In this document: positions 52,073 through 60,742 of the stretch, one piece after another
Position numbering within the stretch: the stretch's first letter is position 1
Layout: the number at the start of each line of letters is the position of its first letter
Origin: Hydrogenophaga sp. PBL-H3
GTDB lineage: Bacteria; Pseudomonadota; Gammaproteobacteria; Burkholderiales; Burkholderiaceae_C
Assembly: GCF_010104355.1 (NCBI RefSeq)
Contig: NZ_CP044972.1
Location: forward strand, 620,001 to 684,000
Length of the DNA stretch: 64,000 bases
Direction: 5' to 3'
Translations under genes and position numbers: made by a program
Notes under the pieces: model-generated
Seen by the model: only the letters and a program-made list of their open reading frames with translations
What the model was told of the DNA's origin: nothing
Database searches by the model: none

Positions 52073-52320
52073 GGCTTCACCTCTTCGCCCTGCGCGGCCT
52101 CGGAGCTCCAGTGGGTGGCCTCAAGTTGAATGCCCAGCCCGCGGGTGAGCCGGAGCAGCAGTGCCAGGGAGCAAGCCCCGGGGTCGCTTTCGGCGTCTCG
52201 AATGAAAGAGGTGCTCACATTGCAGACGGCCGCAGCCTGAGCGCGAGAAAGCCCTTGGCGCTTGCGCTCGGTCATCAGGCGCTGGGCGAGGTCGGGCAGG
52301 GTGTCGGGCGTGATCTGCAT
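52069..52320 (-). CDS. hipB: HipB-like HTH antitoxin
   Basis: An 83-residue Cro/C1-type helix-turn-helix protein. The HTH is LAQRLMTERKRQGLSRAQAAAVCNVSTSFIRDAE, and LALLLRLTRGLGIQLEATHW forms the dimer part. It is expected to neutralise HipA and repress the operon. The start at 52320 (MQITPD) is preferred because of an AAGAGAG site 6 bases upstream; an ATG seven codons further up is possible. The upstream region is distinctly AT-rich compared with neighbours and contains a palindromic operator candidate, consistent with horizontal acquisition. Confidence 0.88.
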   Translation of the reverse strand: MQITPDTLPDLAQRLMTERKRQGLSRAQAAAVCNVSTSFIRDAESDPGACSLALLLRLTRGLGIQLEATHWSSEAAQGEEVKP

Positions 52321-52364
52321 TTTTTGCTCTCTTGGGAGCATTTTAGGCAGAAATTTTCAAAAAT

Positions 52365-52383
52365 TTGAGAAAATTGTTCTCAA
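52365..52383. promoter_or_regulatory. Candidate HipB operator
   Basis: Perfect 7-base arms TTGAGAA (52365-52371) and TTCTCAA (52377-52383) flank the spacer AATTG, 45-63 bases upstream of the hipB start, within a strongly AT-rich stretch (about 52322-52460). The position and symmetry suit autorepression by HipB; binding is inferred. Confidence 0.55.
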
Positions 52384-52492
52384 CGGATCAAATTTCTGAG
52401 ATATGTTCTTTTGAGGTCAAAAACTCCAGAAAAATACCTGTCTGGCGCTGAATTTGCTCTGACAGGAGCACTTTTCGAGGTTCTACCCAGAC

Positions 52493-53995
52493 TCACTGAA
52501 ACGCCACCTCGGCAAAACTCCGCAACTTCCGGCTGTGCAACTGGTCCGGTCCGCCTTCGCGCAGGATGTCGATGGCGCGGATGCCGATGCGCAGGTGTTG
52601 GTCCACGCGCTCGCGGTAGAAGTGGTTGGCCATGCCGGGCAGTTTGATCTCGCCGTGCAGGGGTTTGTCGCTCACGCACAGCAGGGTGCCGTAGGGCACG
52701 CGGAAGCGGAAACCGTTGGCGGCGATGGTGGCGCTTTCCATGTCGAGCGCCACGGCGCGCGATTGTGAAAACCGGCGCTGCGGCTTGTTGTCGGGCAGCA
52801 GCTCCCAGTTGCGGTTGTCGGTGCTGGCCACGGTGCCGGTGCGCATGATGCGCTTGAGTTCGTTGGGTGCCACGCCAGTCACGTCGGCCACGGCCACCTC
52901 CAGCGCGAGCTGGATCTCGGCCAGCGCGGGGATCGGCACCCACAGCGGCAGCTCTTCGTCGAGCACATGGTCTTCGCGCACATAGGCGTGGGCCAGCACG
53001 TAGTCGCCCAGCTGCTGGCTGGTGCGCAGGCCGGCGCAGTGGCCGAGCATGAGCCACGCGTGCGGGCGCAGCACGGCGATGTGGTCGGTGATCGTTTTGG
53101 CGTTGGCCGGGCCCACGCCGATGTTGACCATGGTGATGCCGCTGCGGTCGGCGCGCATGAGGTGGTAGCCCGGCATCTGCGGCAGGCGCGGCGGCGCGTG
53201 GCCGAGTTCGTCACCGGCCTGCGCGGCCAGACCGGTGCGGCGCATCACCACGTTGCCCGGCTCCACGAAGGCGATGTACTCGCTGTTCGGGTTTGCCATC
53301 TCGGCGTGGCCGAGCTTGATGAACTCGTCGATGTAGAACTGGTAGTTGGTGAACAGCACGAAGTTCTGGAACCACTCGGGCGCGGTGCCGGTGTAGTGGC
53401 GCAGGCGTTGCAGCGAATAGTCCACGCGCGGTGCGGTGAACAGCGAGAGCGGGTGCGCCTCGCCGGGCCGGGGCTCGTGCGTGCCGTTGGCAATGCCGTC
53501 GTCCATGGCGGTGAGGTCGGGCAGGTCGAACACGTCGCGCATGAAGGCGCGGCGTTCTGCGGTGAGGCTGCCTTCCACGTGGTCGTGTTCGGCGAATGAG
53601 AAGTGGATGGGAATGGGCTGGGTGCTGGTGCCCACCTCCAGCTCACCGCCGTGGTTGGCCAGCAGCAGGCGGAACTGCTCCAGGTAGTAGTCACCGTAGA
53701 GGTCGGGGCGGGTGAGTGTGGTCTCGAAGCGGCCGGGGCCCGCCACGAAGCCGTAGCTCAGGCGGCTGATGGGCAGGTTGCCACTGCCTTGGCGCGAGAC
53801 GCTGTGGGTGTGCAGTCTCACATAGGGGTAACAGGCGCGCACGCGGGTGTGGGTGAAGTCGCCGCCGCCCACGAAATCGCGCATGGCCTGGCGCAAAAAT
53901 TCCACGTTGTCGTGGTAGATGCGCTGCACCTGGCGCAGGGCGGCAGCCGGGTCGTTCAGGAATATCGGAGCGGTAAAGTCGGGTGTCTTGTGCAT
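52493..53995 (-). CDS. amn: AMP nucleosidase
   Basis: A 500-residue enzyme that hydrolyses AMP to adenine and ribose 5-phosphate. The N-terminal regulatory domain has RACYPYVRLHTHSVSRQGSG and SYGFVAGPGRFETTLTRPDLYGDYYLEQ; the C-terminal phosphorylase-like domain has TMVNIGVGPANAKTITDHIAVLRPHAWLMLGHC, VALDMESATIAANGFRFRVPYGTLLCVSDKPLHGEIK (split blocks) and QHLRIGIRAIDILR. The start at 53995 gives the expected N-terminus; a much longer open frame upstream is antisense to the next gene and rejected. Confidence 0.96.
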   Translation of the reverse strand: MHKTPDFTAPIFLNDPAAALRQVQRIYHDNVEFLRQAMRDFVGGGDFTHTRVRACYPYVRLHTHSVSRQGSGNLPISRLSYGFVAGPGRFETTLTRPDLYGDYYLEQFRLLLANHGGELEVGTSTQPIPIHFSFAEHDHVEGSLTAERRAFMRDVFDLPDLTAMDDGIANGTHEPRPGEAHPLSLFTAPRVDYSLQRLRHYTGTAPEWFQNFVLFTNYQFYIDEFIKLGHAEMANPNSEYIAFVEPGNVVMRRTGLAAQAGDELGHAPPRLPQMPGYHLMRADRSGITMVNIGVGPANAKTITDHIAVLRPHAWLMLGHCAGLRTSQQLGDYVLAHAYVREDHVLDEELPLWVPIPALAEIQLALEVAVADVTGVAPNELKRIMRTGTVASTDNRNWELLPDNKPQRRFSQSRAVALDMESATIAANGFRFRVPYGTLLCVSDKPLHGEIKLPGMANHFYRERVDQHLRIGIRAIDILREGGPDQLHSRKLRSFAEVAFQ

Positions 53996-54037
53996 GGGGC
54001 TTATTGTGGCTCTGCACCAAAGAACCCGCATGACACG

Positions 54038-55279
54038 ATGAGCCTCGCCATTCCCGATCTGTCCCACGCTGCCGCCACGCTGGCCGCGGCGCTGGGCTGT
54101 GGTCTGTTGATCGGCATCGAGCGCGAGCGCCGCAAGGGCGAGGGGCCGGGCCGCGCCCTGGCGGGACTGCGCACCTTTGCGCTCACGAGCGTCACCGGCG
54201 CAGCAGCCGCCATCACGCAGATCAACGGCCTGATCGTGGCGGGCGCGTCGTTCATCGCGGCGCTGGCCGTGGTGGCCTACTTTCGCGACCGCTCCGACGA
54301 CCCCGGTGTGACCACCGAGGTGGCTTTGCTGCTCACTTACCTGATCGGTGTGTTGTGCAGCTGGAGCCTGCCGCTGGCCGCCGGCCTGGCGGTGGGGCTC
54401 ACGGCCATGCTCGCCGGGCGCGAGCGCCTGCATGCGTTTGCACGCCATTGGCTGCGCCCGGCCGAGGTGCGCGACGGCATCGTGCTCGCGGCGCTGGTGC
54501 TGCTGGCCTTGCCGCTGGTGCCTGACCGGCCCCTGTGGGGCAACACGCTCAACCCGCACGTGATCGTGCAGCTGCTGGCCTTGTTGCTGGGTGTACAGGC
54601 CGCCGCCCATCTGGCGCGCCGGCTGCTGCAGGCGCGGCACGCGGTGGCACTTGCTGCCCTGGCCTCGGGCTTTGTTTCGAGCACGGCCACCATCGCCACG
54701 CTGGGACTGGCTGTGCGTGAAGGCCGCAACGGTGCGCGCCTCATGGCCGGCGGCGCGCTGGTCAGCTGTGTGTCGACGCTGCTGCAGTTGCTGTTGGTGG
54801 CCGCGGCCGTGCAGCCGGCGTGGCTGGCGCACCTGGTGTGGCCCGCGCTGGGTGGCGCGGTGCTGGCGCTGGTCTGGGGCCTGTGGCTGGTGCGCGGTGC
54901 ACCCACTGAGGCTGCGCCCCTGGCCGAGGATCAGGATGAGCGCATGTTCAGCCTGCGAGGCGCCGCTGCGGTGGCGGCCTTGCTGGCAGGCATCCAGGTG
55001 CTGGTGCACGCGCTCACGCTGTGGCTGGGCGAGGCCGGGCTGATCGTCGGCACGCTGCTCGGCGCGCTGGCCGACCTGCACTCGGCACTGGCGGCGGTGT
55101 TCACCTCGGGGCCGCCCGCGCCCATCGGCCATCGGGCCGTGATGGGGGCGCTGGCGGTGCACGCCGCCAGCAAGAGCGCGACTGCTGCGCTGGTGGGCGG
55201 GCGGACTTATGCGCTGTGGTTCCTGCCCGGTTTGTGGGCGCACACGATGCTGGTGATGGGGTTGCTGTTCGTGCTGTGA
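54038..55279 (+). CDS. MgtC/SapB family membrane protein (DUF4010)
   Basis: A 413-residue multi-spanning protein. The N-terminal MgtC-like part is AALGCGLLIGIERERRKGEGPGRALAGLRTFALTSVTGA, with the IGIERERR motif. The C-terminal DUF4010 part has ALASGFVSSTATIATLGLAVREG and a late ALAVHAASKSATAALVGG. About 11-12 hydrophobic segments are present. Family members are poorly defined and have been linked to magnesium limitation or ion homeostasis. It is divergent from amn across 42 bases. It is followed by a single repeat arm. Confidence 0.87.
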   Translation: MSLAIPDLSHAAATLAAALGCGLLIGIERERRKGEGPGRALAGLRTFALTSVTGAAAAITQINGLIVAGASFIAALAVVAYFRDRSDDPGVTTEVALLLTYLIGVLCSWSLPLAAGLAVGLTAMLAGRERLHAFARHWLRPAEVRDGIVLAALVLLALPLVPDRPLWGNTLNPHVIVQLLALLLGVQAAAHLARRLLQARHAVALAALASGFVSSTATIATLGLAVREGRNGARLMAGGALVSCVSTLLQLLLVAAAVQPAWLAHLVWPALGGAVLALVWGLWLVRGAPTEAAPLAEDQDERMFSLRGAAAVAALLAGIQVLVHALTLWLGEAGLIVGTLLGALADLHSALAAVFTSGPPAPIGHRAVMGALAVHAASKSATAALVGGRTYALWFLPGLWAHTMLVMGLLFVL

Positions 55280-55301
55280 AGTTCCCGGGGGCACCCCGAG
55301 A

Positions 55302-55328
55302 GCCCTTCAACAGGCTCAGGGCGAACGG
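55302..55328. repeat. Single arm of the GCCCTTCRACAGGCTCAGGGCGAACGG repeat family
   Basis: A 27-base element starting GCCCTTCAACAGG and ending GGGCGAACGG differs at one position from the arm of the intergenic palindrome at 60693-60719. It lies between the converging membrane-protein and glutathione reductase genes. Confidence 0.65.
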
Positions 55329-55336
55329 AGTCTGGC

Positions 55337-56740
55337 TCAACTCTTGACGGCGTCTCGCATCGTCACGAATTCTTCAGCTGCTGTGGGGTGGATGCCGATG
55401 GTGCTGTCGAACACCGCCTTGGTCGCACCCGCCTTCATGGCCACCGCAAAGCCCTGCACGATCTCGCCGGCCTCGGCGCCCACCATGTGCAGGCCCACCA
55501 CACGGTCGCTCGCCGTGTCCACCACCAGCTTCATCAGCGTGCGTTCGGTGCTGCCCGAGAGCGTGTGTTTGAGCGCCTTGAACTCGCTGCGGAAGATGGT
55601 CACGGCGCCAAATTTCTCGCGCGCGGCCTGTTCGCTGTAACCCACGGTCCCGATGCTCGGGTGCGTGAACACTGCGGTGGGAATGAACTCGTAGGTCATG
55701 CTGCGCGGCGGCTTGCCAGCGGCGGGGCCGAAGAGCTGGTCCACCACCACCATGGCCTCGCCCAGGGCCACTGGTGTGAGTTGCACGCGGTTGGTCACGT
55801 CGCCCACGGCGAACACCGAAGGCACGTTGGTGCGGTAGTGCTCGTCCACCACCACCTCGCCCTGCGGTCCCTGCACCACGCCCACGACGTCCAATCCGAG
55901 GTCTTTCACGTTGGGAACTCGGCCAGTGGCGTAGAGCACCGCGTCGGCCACCACCACACCCCCGCCTTCGCACTCCACGCGCAGGCCTTCGGCGGTCTGG
56001 CGGATGTCGACCACGTCGGCGTTCAGGCGCAGGTCCACACCGGCCTTGCGCATCTCGCCGGCCGCGAAATGGCGGACCTCATCGTCGAAGCCGCGCAGGA
56101 TCTGCTCGCCGCGGTAGAGCTGCGTGACCTTGGCCCCCAGGCCGTTGAAGATGGAGGCGAACTCGCTGGCGATGTAGCCACCGCCCACCACCAGCAGCCG
56201 CTGCGGGAACGGCTCCAGATCGAAGATCTCGTTGGAGGTGATGGCGTGTTCGCGCCCCACAAAATGCGGCACGTGGGGCGTGCCGCCGGTGGCGATCAAG
56301 ATGTGCTTCGCGGTGAAGGCCTGGTGGCCGGGCGAGCCGTCGGTGTTCAGCGTGGCCAGGGCAATGCCATGCGGTCCGGTGAGGTGTGCGAAGGCGTCGA
56401 ACACGGTGACGCCCGAGCCGCGCAGCAGGTTGCTGTAAACACCGTTGAGGCGCGAGATCTCTTTCGCTCGGTTGGTTTTCAGGGTGCTCCAGTTCAGGAT
56501 GGGTTTGACACCTTCCCAGCCGAAGCCGTGGGACTCTTCAAAAGACTCGGCGAAATGCGCCGCGTAGCTGTAGAGCTTCTTCGGGATGCAGCCCACGTTC
56601 ACGCAGGTGCCACCCAGGCCGTCGGTGCCCAGCACCTCGGCCAGCGCCACGCGCGCGCCGCGCTGCGCGGCCATGCGCGCGGCGCGCACGCCGCCGCTGC
56701 CGCCACCGATCACGAAAAGGTCAAAGTCAAAACTGCTCAT
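55337..56740 (-). CDS. gor: Glutathione-disulfide reductase
   Basis: A 467-residue class I pyridine nucleotide-disulfide oxidoreductase reducing GSSG with NADPH. FAD motif FVIGGGSGGVRAARMAA, redox-active disulfide GGTCVNVGCIPKKLYSYAAHF, NAD(P) motif VVGGGYIASEFASIFNGLG, AVGDVTNRVQLTPVALGE and the C-terminal catalytic HPTAAEEFVTM are intact. The YRGEQILRGFD segment has the Arg residues expected for NADPH preference. The start at 56740 begins the FAD motif region; upstream extensions are spurious. Confidence 0.95.
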   Translation of the reverse strand: MSSFDFDLFVIGGGSGGVRAARMAAQRGARVALAEVLGTDGLGGTCVNVGCIPKKLYSYAAHFAESFEESHGFGWEGVKPILNWSTLKTNRAKEISRLNGVYSNLLRGSGVTVFDAFAHLTGPHGIALATLNTDGSPGHQAFTAKHILIATGGTPHVPHFVGREHAITSNEIFDLEPFPQRLLVVGGGYIASEFASIFNGLGAKVTQLYRGEQILRGFDDEVRHFAAGEMRKAGVDLRLNADVVDIRQTAEGLRVECEGGGVVVADAVLYATGRVPNVKDLGLDVVGVVQGPQGEVVVDEHYRTNVPSVFAVGDVTNRVQLTPVALGEAMVVVDQLFGPAAGKPPRSMTYEFIPTAVFTHPSIGTVGYSEQAAREKFGAVTIFRSEFKALKHTLSGSTERTLMKLVVDTASDRVVGLHMVGAEAGEIVQGFAVAMKAGATKAVFDSTIGIHPTAAEEFVTMRDAVKS

Positions 56741-56910
56741 GGCACCCCCTGAGAAAAAAGCCGCGCGCACGACATCGTGTCTGGCGCAGCGGATACGGAT
56801 GGTAAGCCTGCACGTTGATCCATGCCGGATCGAATCCCTTGGCCGGCCGCGCAACGGGGCCATGGTCCGGCGCGGCTGCGGACCGCCAGGGCCCTGCCGA
56901 TAATCCCGCC

Positions 56911-57654
56911 ATGACCCCAACCCCAGACCCCACCGACGCCATTCAACCCGGCATGGCGGTGGTGCTCGGCGGCACCGGTGGCATTGGTGCGGCGCTGGTG
57001 GTGGGACTGCAGGCGCAGGGCTTCGAGGTGCTGGCCCTGGGCCGGCGCACGCAACCGGCCCTCGACTACGCCACCGAGTCCACCGTGGCCGCCTGTGCCC
57101 AGCACGTGGCCGATCACCTGGCCCAGACCGGCCTGCCGCTGCAGCGCCTGATTGTGGCCACCGGCTTCCTGCACGGCGACACCGTGAGTGGTCAACACGC
57201 CGAGCCCGAGCGCTCGTGGCAACACCTGGATGCCGATGGTTTGCAGCACAACTTCTTGATCAACGCGATCGGCCCGGCGCTGGTGATGCGGCATTTTTTG
57301 CCGCTGTTGCCCAGGCAGGGGCGCTGCGTGGCGGCGTTCCTCTCGGCGCGCGTGGGCAGCATTGGTGACAACGCACTTGGCGGTTGGTATGCCTACCGCG
57401 CGTCCAAGGCCGCGCTCAACCAGCTGGTGCACACGGCCGCCATTGAACTCGCGCGGCGCAACAAGGCAGCGCTGTGTGTGGCGCTGCACCCGGGCACGGT
57501 GGACACGGGGCTGTCGCAGCCGTTTGCCAAGAGCGGCTTGCAGGTGCGTTCAGCAGCCGAAGCCGCCAGCGATCTGCTGGCCGTCCTCGACGCACTGCCG
57601 GCGGGCAGCAGCGGGCAGTTCTTTGATCACAAGGGACTTCCAGTCCCCTGGTGA
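56911..57654 (+). CDS. Short-chain dehydrogenase (C-factor/CsgA-like subgroup)
   Basis: A 247-residue Rossmann-fold SDR. Cofactor motif VVLGGTGGIGAALV, NNAG-equivalent region VATGFLHGD, active-site serine in SARVGSIGDN and YRASKAALNQLVHTAAIEL with the catalytic Tyr (AYRASK). LHPGTVDTGLSQPF is typical of the C-factor-like subgroup. The substrate is unknown. It is divergent from gor and converges with the hydroxybutyryl-CoA dehydrogenase gene, with 3 bases between stops. Confidence 0.9.
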   Translation: MTPTPDPTDAIQPGMAVVLGGTGGIGAALVVGLQAQGFEVLALGRRTQPALDYATESTVAACAQHVADHLAQTGLPLQRLIVATGFLHGDTVSGQHAEPERSWQHLDADGLQHNFLINAIGPALVMRHFLPLLPRQGRCVAAFLSARVGSIGDNALGGWYAYRASKAALNQLVHTAAIELARRNKAALCVALHPGTVDTGLSQPFAKSGLQVRSAAEAASDLLAVLDALPAGSSGQFFDHKGLPVPW

Positions 57655-57657
57655 CGA

Positions 57658-58509
57658 TCAATAGGTGTAGACGCCTCGGCCTGTTTTTCGGCCAAGCCAG
57701 CCGGCGGCCACCATTTCCTTGAGCAACGGCGCCGGGCGGTACTTGCTGTCGTTGTACTCGGCCACGTAGACGTTCATCACCGCCAGGCACACGTCCAGGC
57801 CGATCATGTCGGCCAGCGCGAGTGGGCCGATGGGCTGGTTGGTGCCGAGCTTCATGCCGGCGTCGATGTCTTCGGGTGTGGCCAGGCCTTCGGCCAGCAC
57901 GAAGAAGGCCTCGTTGATCATGGGCACGAGGATGCGGTTGACCACGAAGCCGGGTGCGTTCTTCACCGTGATCGGCGTCTTGCCCAGCGCCAGCGCCAGG
58001 GCTTTCACCGCGTCGTGCGTGGCGTCGCTGGTCTGCAGGCCACGGATGATTTCCACCAGCGCCATCATGGGCACGGGGTTGAAGAAGTGCATGCCGATGA
58101 AGCGGTCGGGGCGCTGTGTGGCCGCGGCCAGCTTGGTGATGCTGATCGAGCTGGTGTTGGTCGCCACGATCACATCGGCGGCCAGCAAGCCGTCGAGCTG
58201 CTGCAGGATCTTGACCTTCAAGCCCTCGCTCTCGGTGGCCGCCTCGATGACCAGCTGCGCGCCCTTGAGGTCGTCGTAGTTCGTGGAGCCGGTGATGAGC
58301 GCGAGCGCCTTGTCCTTGTCGGCGGCGGTGATCTTTTCTTTCTTGATCAGCCGGTCCAGGCTGCCGGCCACGGTGGCCAGGCCCTTGTCGACCGCGGCCT
58401 GCGCGATGTCGACCATCACCACGCGGATGCCGCTGGTGGCGCAGGCCTGCGCGATGCCGTTGCCCATGGTGCCCGAGCCGATGATGCCGACGGTTTGAAT
58501 GCTGTTCAT
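57658..58509 (-). CDS. 3-hydroxybutyryl-CoA dehydrogenase
   Basis: A 283-residue NAD-dependent 3-hydroxyacyl-CoA dehydrogenase of the single-domain Hbd/PaaH type. NAD motif VGIIGSGTMGNGIAQACA, VIEAATESEGLKVKIL, TNTSSISITKLA, the catalytic-region GMHFFNPVPMMALVEIIRG and APGFVVNRILVPMINEAFFVLAEGLATPEDIDAGMKLG are all present. The start at 58509 has AGGAG 10 bases upstream. It could act in butyrate/PHB metabolism or in beta-oxidation of ring-cleavage products. Confidence 0.95.
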   Translation of the reverse strand: MNSIQTVGIIGSGTMGNGIAQACATSGIRVVMVDIAQAAVDKGLATVAGSLDRLIKKEKITAADKDKALALITGSTNYDDLKGAQLVIEAATESEGLKVKILQQLDGLLAADVIVATNTSSISITKLAAATQRPDRFIGMHFFNPVPMMALVEIIRGLQTSDATHDAVKALALALGKTPITVKNAPGFVVNRILVPMINEAFFVLAEGLATPEDIDAGMKLGTNQPIGPLALADMIGLDVCLAVMNVYVAEYNDSKYRPAPLLKEMVAAGWLGRKTGRGVYTY

Positions 58510-58686
58510 GAAGGTGCTGCTCCTGCGGATGAAGGTGAGGATGTGGGGGTTTTCCCGGCGTCGCCAGGGTGTCGATGGCGCAGGTTTCTTAGGCGCCACT
58601 GCCTACCCGCACATGGACCCCTGTGCTAACTTGCCGCCTGATTGTCGCGCACGGTCTGACGGGCGCCACACACGAGGGAGACATCC

Positions 58687-60387
58687 ATGTTCGACTACAT
58701 CATCGTTGGAGGCGGATCGGCGGGCAGCGTGCTCGCGGGCCGCCTGAGCGAAGACCCCGCCACCCGCGTTGCCCTCATTGAGGCCGGCCCTTCTGACAGC
58801 AGCGTGCTGATCCACTGCCCGGCAGGTCTGGCGGTGATCGCGAAGTTCGAGCTCAACGGCTGGGGCTACAACACCGTGCCGCAACCCGGCCTGAACGGCC
58901 GGCGCGGTTACCAGCCGCGCGGCAAGGTGCTGGGTGGCTCCAGCTCGATCAACGCCATGGTCTATGCGCGCGGCCACGCCAGCGACTACGACGGCTGGGC
59001 CGCCCAGGGCAATCCGGGCTGGTCGTATGCCGATGTGCTGCCGTACTTCAAACGCGCCGAACACAACGAGCGCGGCGCCGACGCGCTGCACGGCCAGGGC
59101 GGCCCGCTCAACGTGATGGATCTGCGCAGCCCCAACCCCTTCCTGGCCTCGTTCATCGAGGCCGGCCAGCGGGCGGGCCACCGGCACAACACCGATTTCA
59201 ACGGACCCGAGCAGGAGGGCGTGGGCGCCTACCAGGTCACGCACAAGAACGGCGAGCGCTTCAGCGCCGCCAAGGCCTACCTCACGCCGCACCTGCAGCG
59301 GCCCAACCTGCAGGTGATCACCAACGCCCTGACCACCCGCGTGGTGATGGACACCGACGGCCCGGTGCCTCGCGCGGTGGGTGTGGAATACCGTGGCAAC
59401 GGCGGGCGTGGGCCCATGCAGATCCTGCGCCTCAAAGACGGTGGCGAGGTGGTGCTGAGCGCTGGCGCATTTGGTTCACCGCAGCTGCTCATGGTCTCGG
59501 GCGTGGGCCCGGCGGAGCATCTGCGTGAGCACGGCATCACCCCGGTGCTGGACCTGCCCGGTGTGGGCGCGAACCTGCACGACCACGTGGATGTGGTGAT
59601 CGTGGTCAACGCGCCCAAAGTGAAAGACCTGCTCGGGCTCACGCCGGGCGGCCTTTGGAAAGCCGTGCGAGGCATCGTCGAGTGGCGGCGCCAGCGCAGC
59701 GGCATGCTCACCACCAACTTTGCCGAAGCCGGAGGCTTCATCAAGAGCTCGCCCGACGAGGCCATTCCCGATCTGCAGCTGCACTTTGTCGTGGGCAAGC
59801 TGGTGGACCACGGGCGCAAGTCGGTGCTGGGGTATGGCTACTCGTGCCACGTGTGCCTGCTGCGCCCCAGGAGCCGGGGCAGCCTGCGCCTGGCCAGTGC
59901 CGACCCGCAGGCCGCGCCGCTGATCGACCCCGCGTTTCTGCAGGACCCCGACGACACCGCGCGTCTGGTGCGCGGCTTCCAGGTCATGCGCCGCCTGCTG
60001 CAACAGCCGGCGCTCACGCGCCATGGCGGCACCGAGTCGGCCACGTCGGTGCAGGCTCGGAGCGAAGCGCAGATCGAGCAGTTCGTGCGCAACCACGCCG
60101 ACACCATCTACCACCCCGTGGGCACCTGCCGCATGGGGCCGGGCCCGATGGATGTGGTGGACGCGCGCCTGCGGGTGCACGGCGTGGCGGGCTTGCGGGT
60201 GGTCGATGCGTCGGTGATGCCCACGGTGGTGGGTGGCAACACCAACGCGCCGGTGATCATGATGGCGGAGAAGGCCGTCGATATGATTCGCGAAGACCGC
60301 CTTGCAACCTCACCACCCCAGGAACAACGCCATGATTCTCGAACACGCGGATATCCGCATCGACCCCCTCAAGAGCTCGGCATTTGA
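58687..60387 (+). CDS. GMC family oxidoreductase (choline dehydrogenase-like)
   Basis: A 566-residue FAD-dependent alcohol dehydrogenase of the GMC family. FAD motif [20 protein letters not shown], signature [19 protein letters not shown], second signature [20 protein letters not shown] and the C-terminal catalytic His region [10 protein letters not shown] and [19 protein letters not shown]. After DMIREDR the reading frame runs on for about 26 residues rich in Arg, Pro and Gln, through the ribosome site and first 56 bases of the next gene. Other family members usually end close to that Arg, so the tail may result from loss of an earlier stop. The start at 58687 has GAGGGAG upstream. The substrate is an unknown alcohol. 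Confidence 0.92.
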   Translation: MFDYIIVGGGSAGSVLAGRLSEDPATRVALIEAGPSDSSVLIHCPAGLAVIAKFELNGWGYNTVPQPGLNGRRGYQPRGKVLGGSSSINAMVYARGHASDYDGWAAQGNPGWSYADVLPYFKRAEHNERGADALHGQGGPLNVMDLRSPNPFLASFIEAGQRAGHRHNTDFNGPEQEGVGAYQVTHKNGERFSAAKAYLTPHLQRPNLQVITNALTTRVVMDTDGPVPRAVGVEYRGNGGRGPMQILRLKDGGEVVLSAGAFGSPQLLMVSGVGPAEHLREHGITPVLDLPGVGANLHDHVDVVIVVNAPKVKDLLGLTPGGLWKAVRGIVEWRRQRSGMLTTNFAEAGGFIKSSPDEAIPDLQLHFVVGKLVDHGRKSVLGYGYSCHVCLLRPRSRGSLRLASADPQAAPLIDPAFLQDPDDTARLVRGFQVMRRLLQQPALTRHGGTESATSVQARSEAQIEQFVRNHADTIYHPVGTCRMGPGPMDVVDARLRVHGVAGLRVVDASVMPTVVGGNTNAPVIMMAEKAVDMIREDRLATSPPQEQRHDSRTRGYPHRPPQELGI

Positions 60388-60634
60388 AGAAGCCATCCTG
60401 CGTGGGGTGACCACCGTCATCGCGCACGCAAAGGGCTTCAAGGGTTACAAGGTCAACCGCAGCATCGAGACCCCTGGGCGCTACCTGCTGATGATTTATT
60501 GGGACACGCTGGAAGACCACACCGTGGGCTTTCGGGGTTCCGACGCATTTGCCCAGTGGCGCGCCATCGTCGGCCCGTTCTTCGCCCAACCACCCGTCGT
60601 AGAGCATCTCGAACTCGTGGGGAAATCCGGCTGA
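60332..60634 (+). CDS. Antibiotic biosynthesis monooxygenase (ABM)-fold protein
   Basis: A 100-residue protein of the dimeric alpha/beta barrel ABM family: [51 protein letters not shown] and [18 protein letters not shown] are the conserved blocks. These small proteins act as cofactor-free monooxygenases or haem-related enzymes, or have unknown roles. The start at 60332 has AGGAA 8 bases upstream. It overlaps the end of the GMC gene by 56 bases in another frame, so the two are cotranscribed. Confidence 0.87.
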   Translation: MILEHADIRIDPLKSSAFEEAILRGVTTVIAHAKGFKGYKVNRSIETPGRYLLMIYWDTLEDHTVGFRGSDAFAQWRAIVGPFFAQPPVVEHLELVGKSG

Positions 60635-60647
60635 GTCCCACCAACCA

Positions 60648-60719
60648 CCGTTCGCCCTGAGCCTGTCGAAGGGCCCGCCAGCACATGGGTGAGCCCTTCG
60701 ACAGGCTCAGGGCGAACGG
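60648..60719. repeat. Perfect 27-base inverted repeat (REP-like)
   Basis: Arms 60648-60674 (starting CCGTTCGCCCTGAGCC) and 60693-60719 (ending CTCAGGGCGAACGG) are perfect reverse complements separated by 18 bases. It lies between the converging ABM-fold and arginase genes. It is the complete form of the element found as one arm at 55302-55328 and, diverged, inside htpG at 31726-31785. Confidence 0.8.
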
Positions 60720-60742
60720 GTGTTACGGCAGTACAACGGTCG

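Noticed and set aside
53603..54037. Upstream extension of the MgtC/SapB-like gene
   Set aside because: The extra 145 codons are antisense to the 5' part of amn. The ATG at 54038 gives the expected N-terminus of the family.
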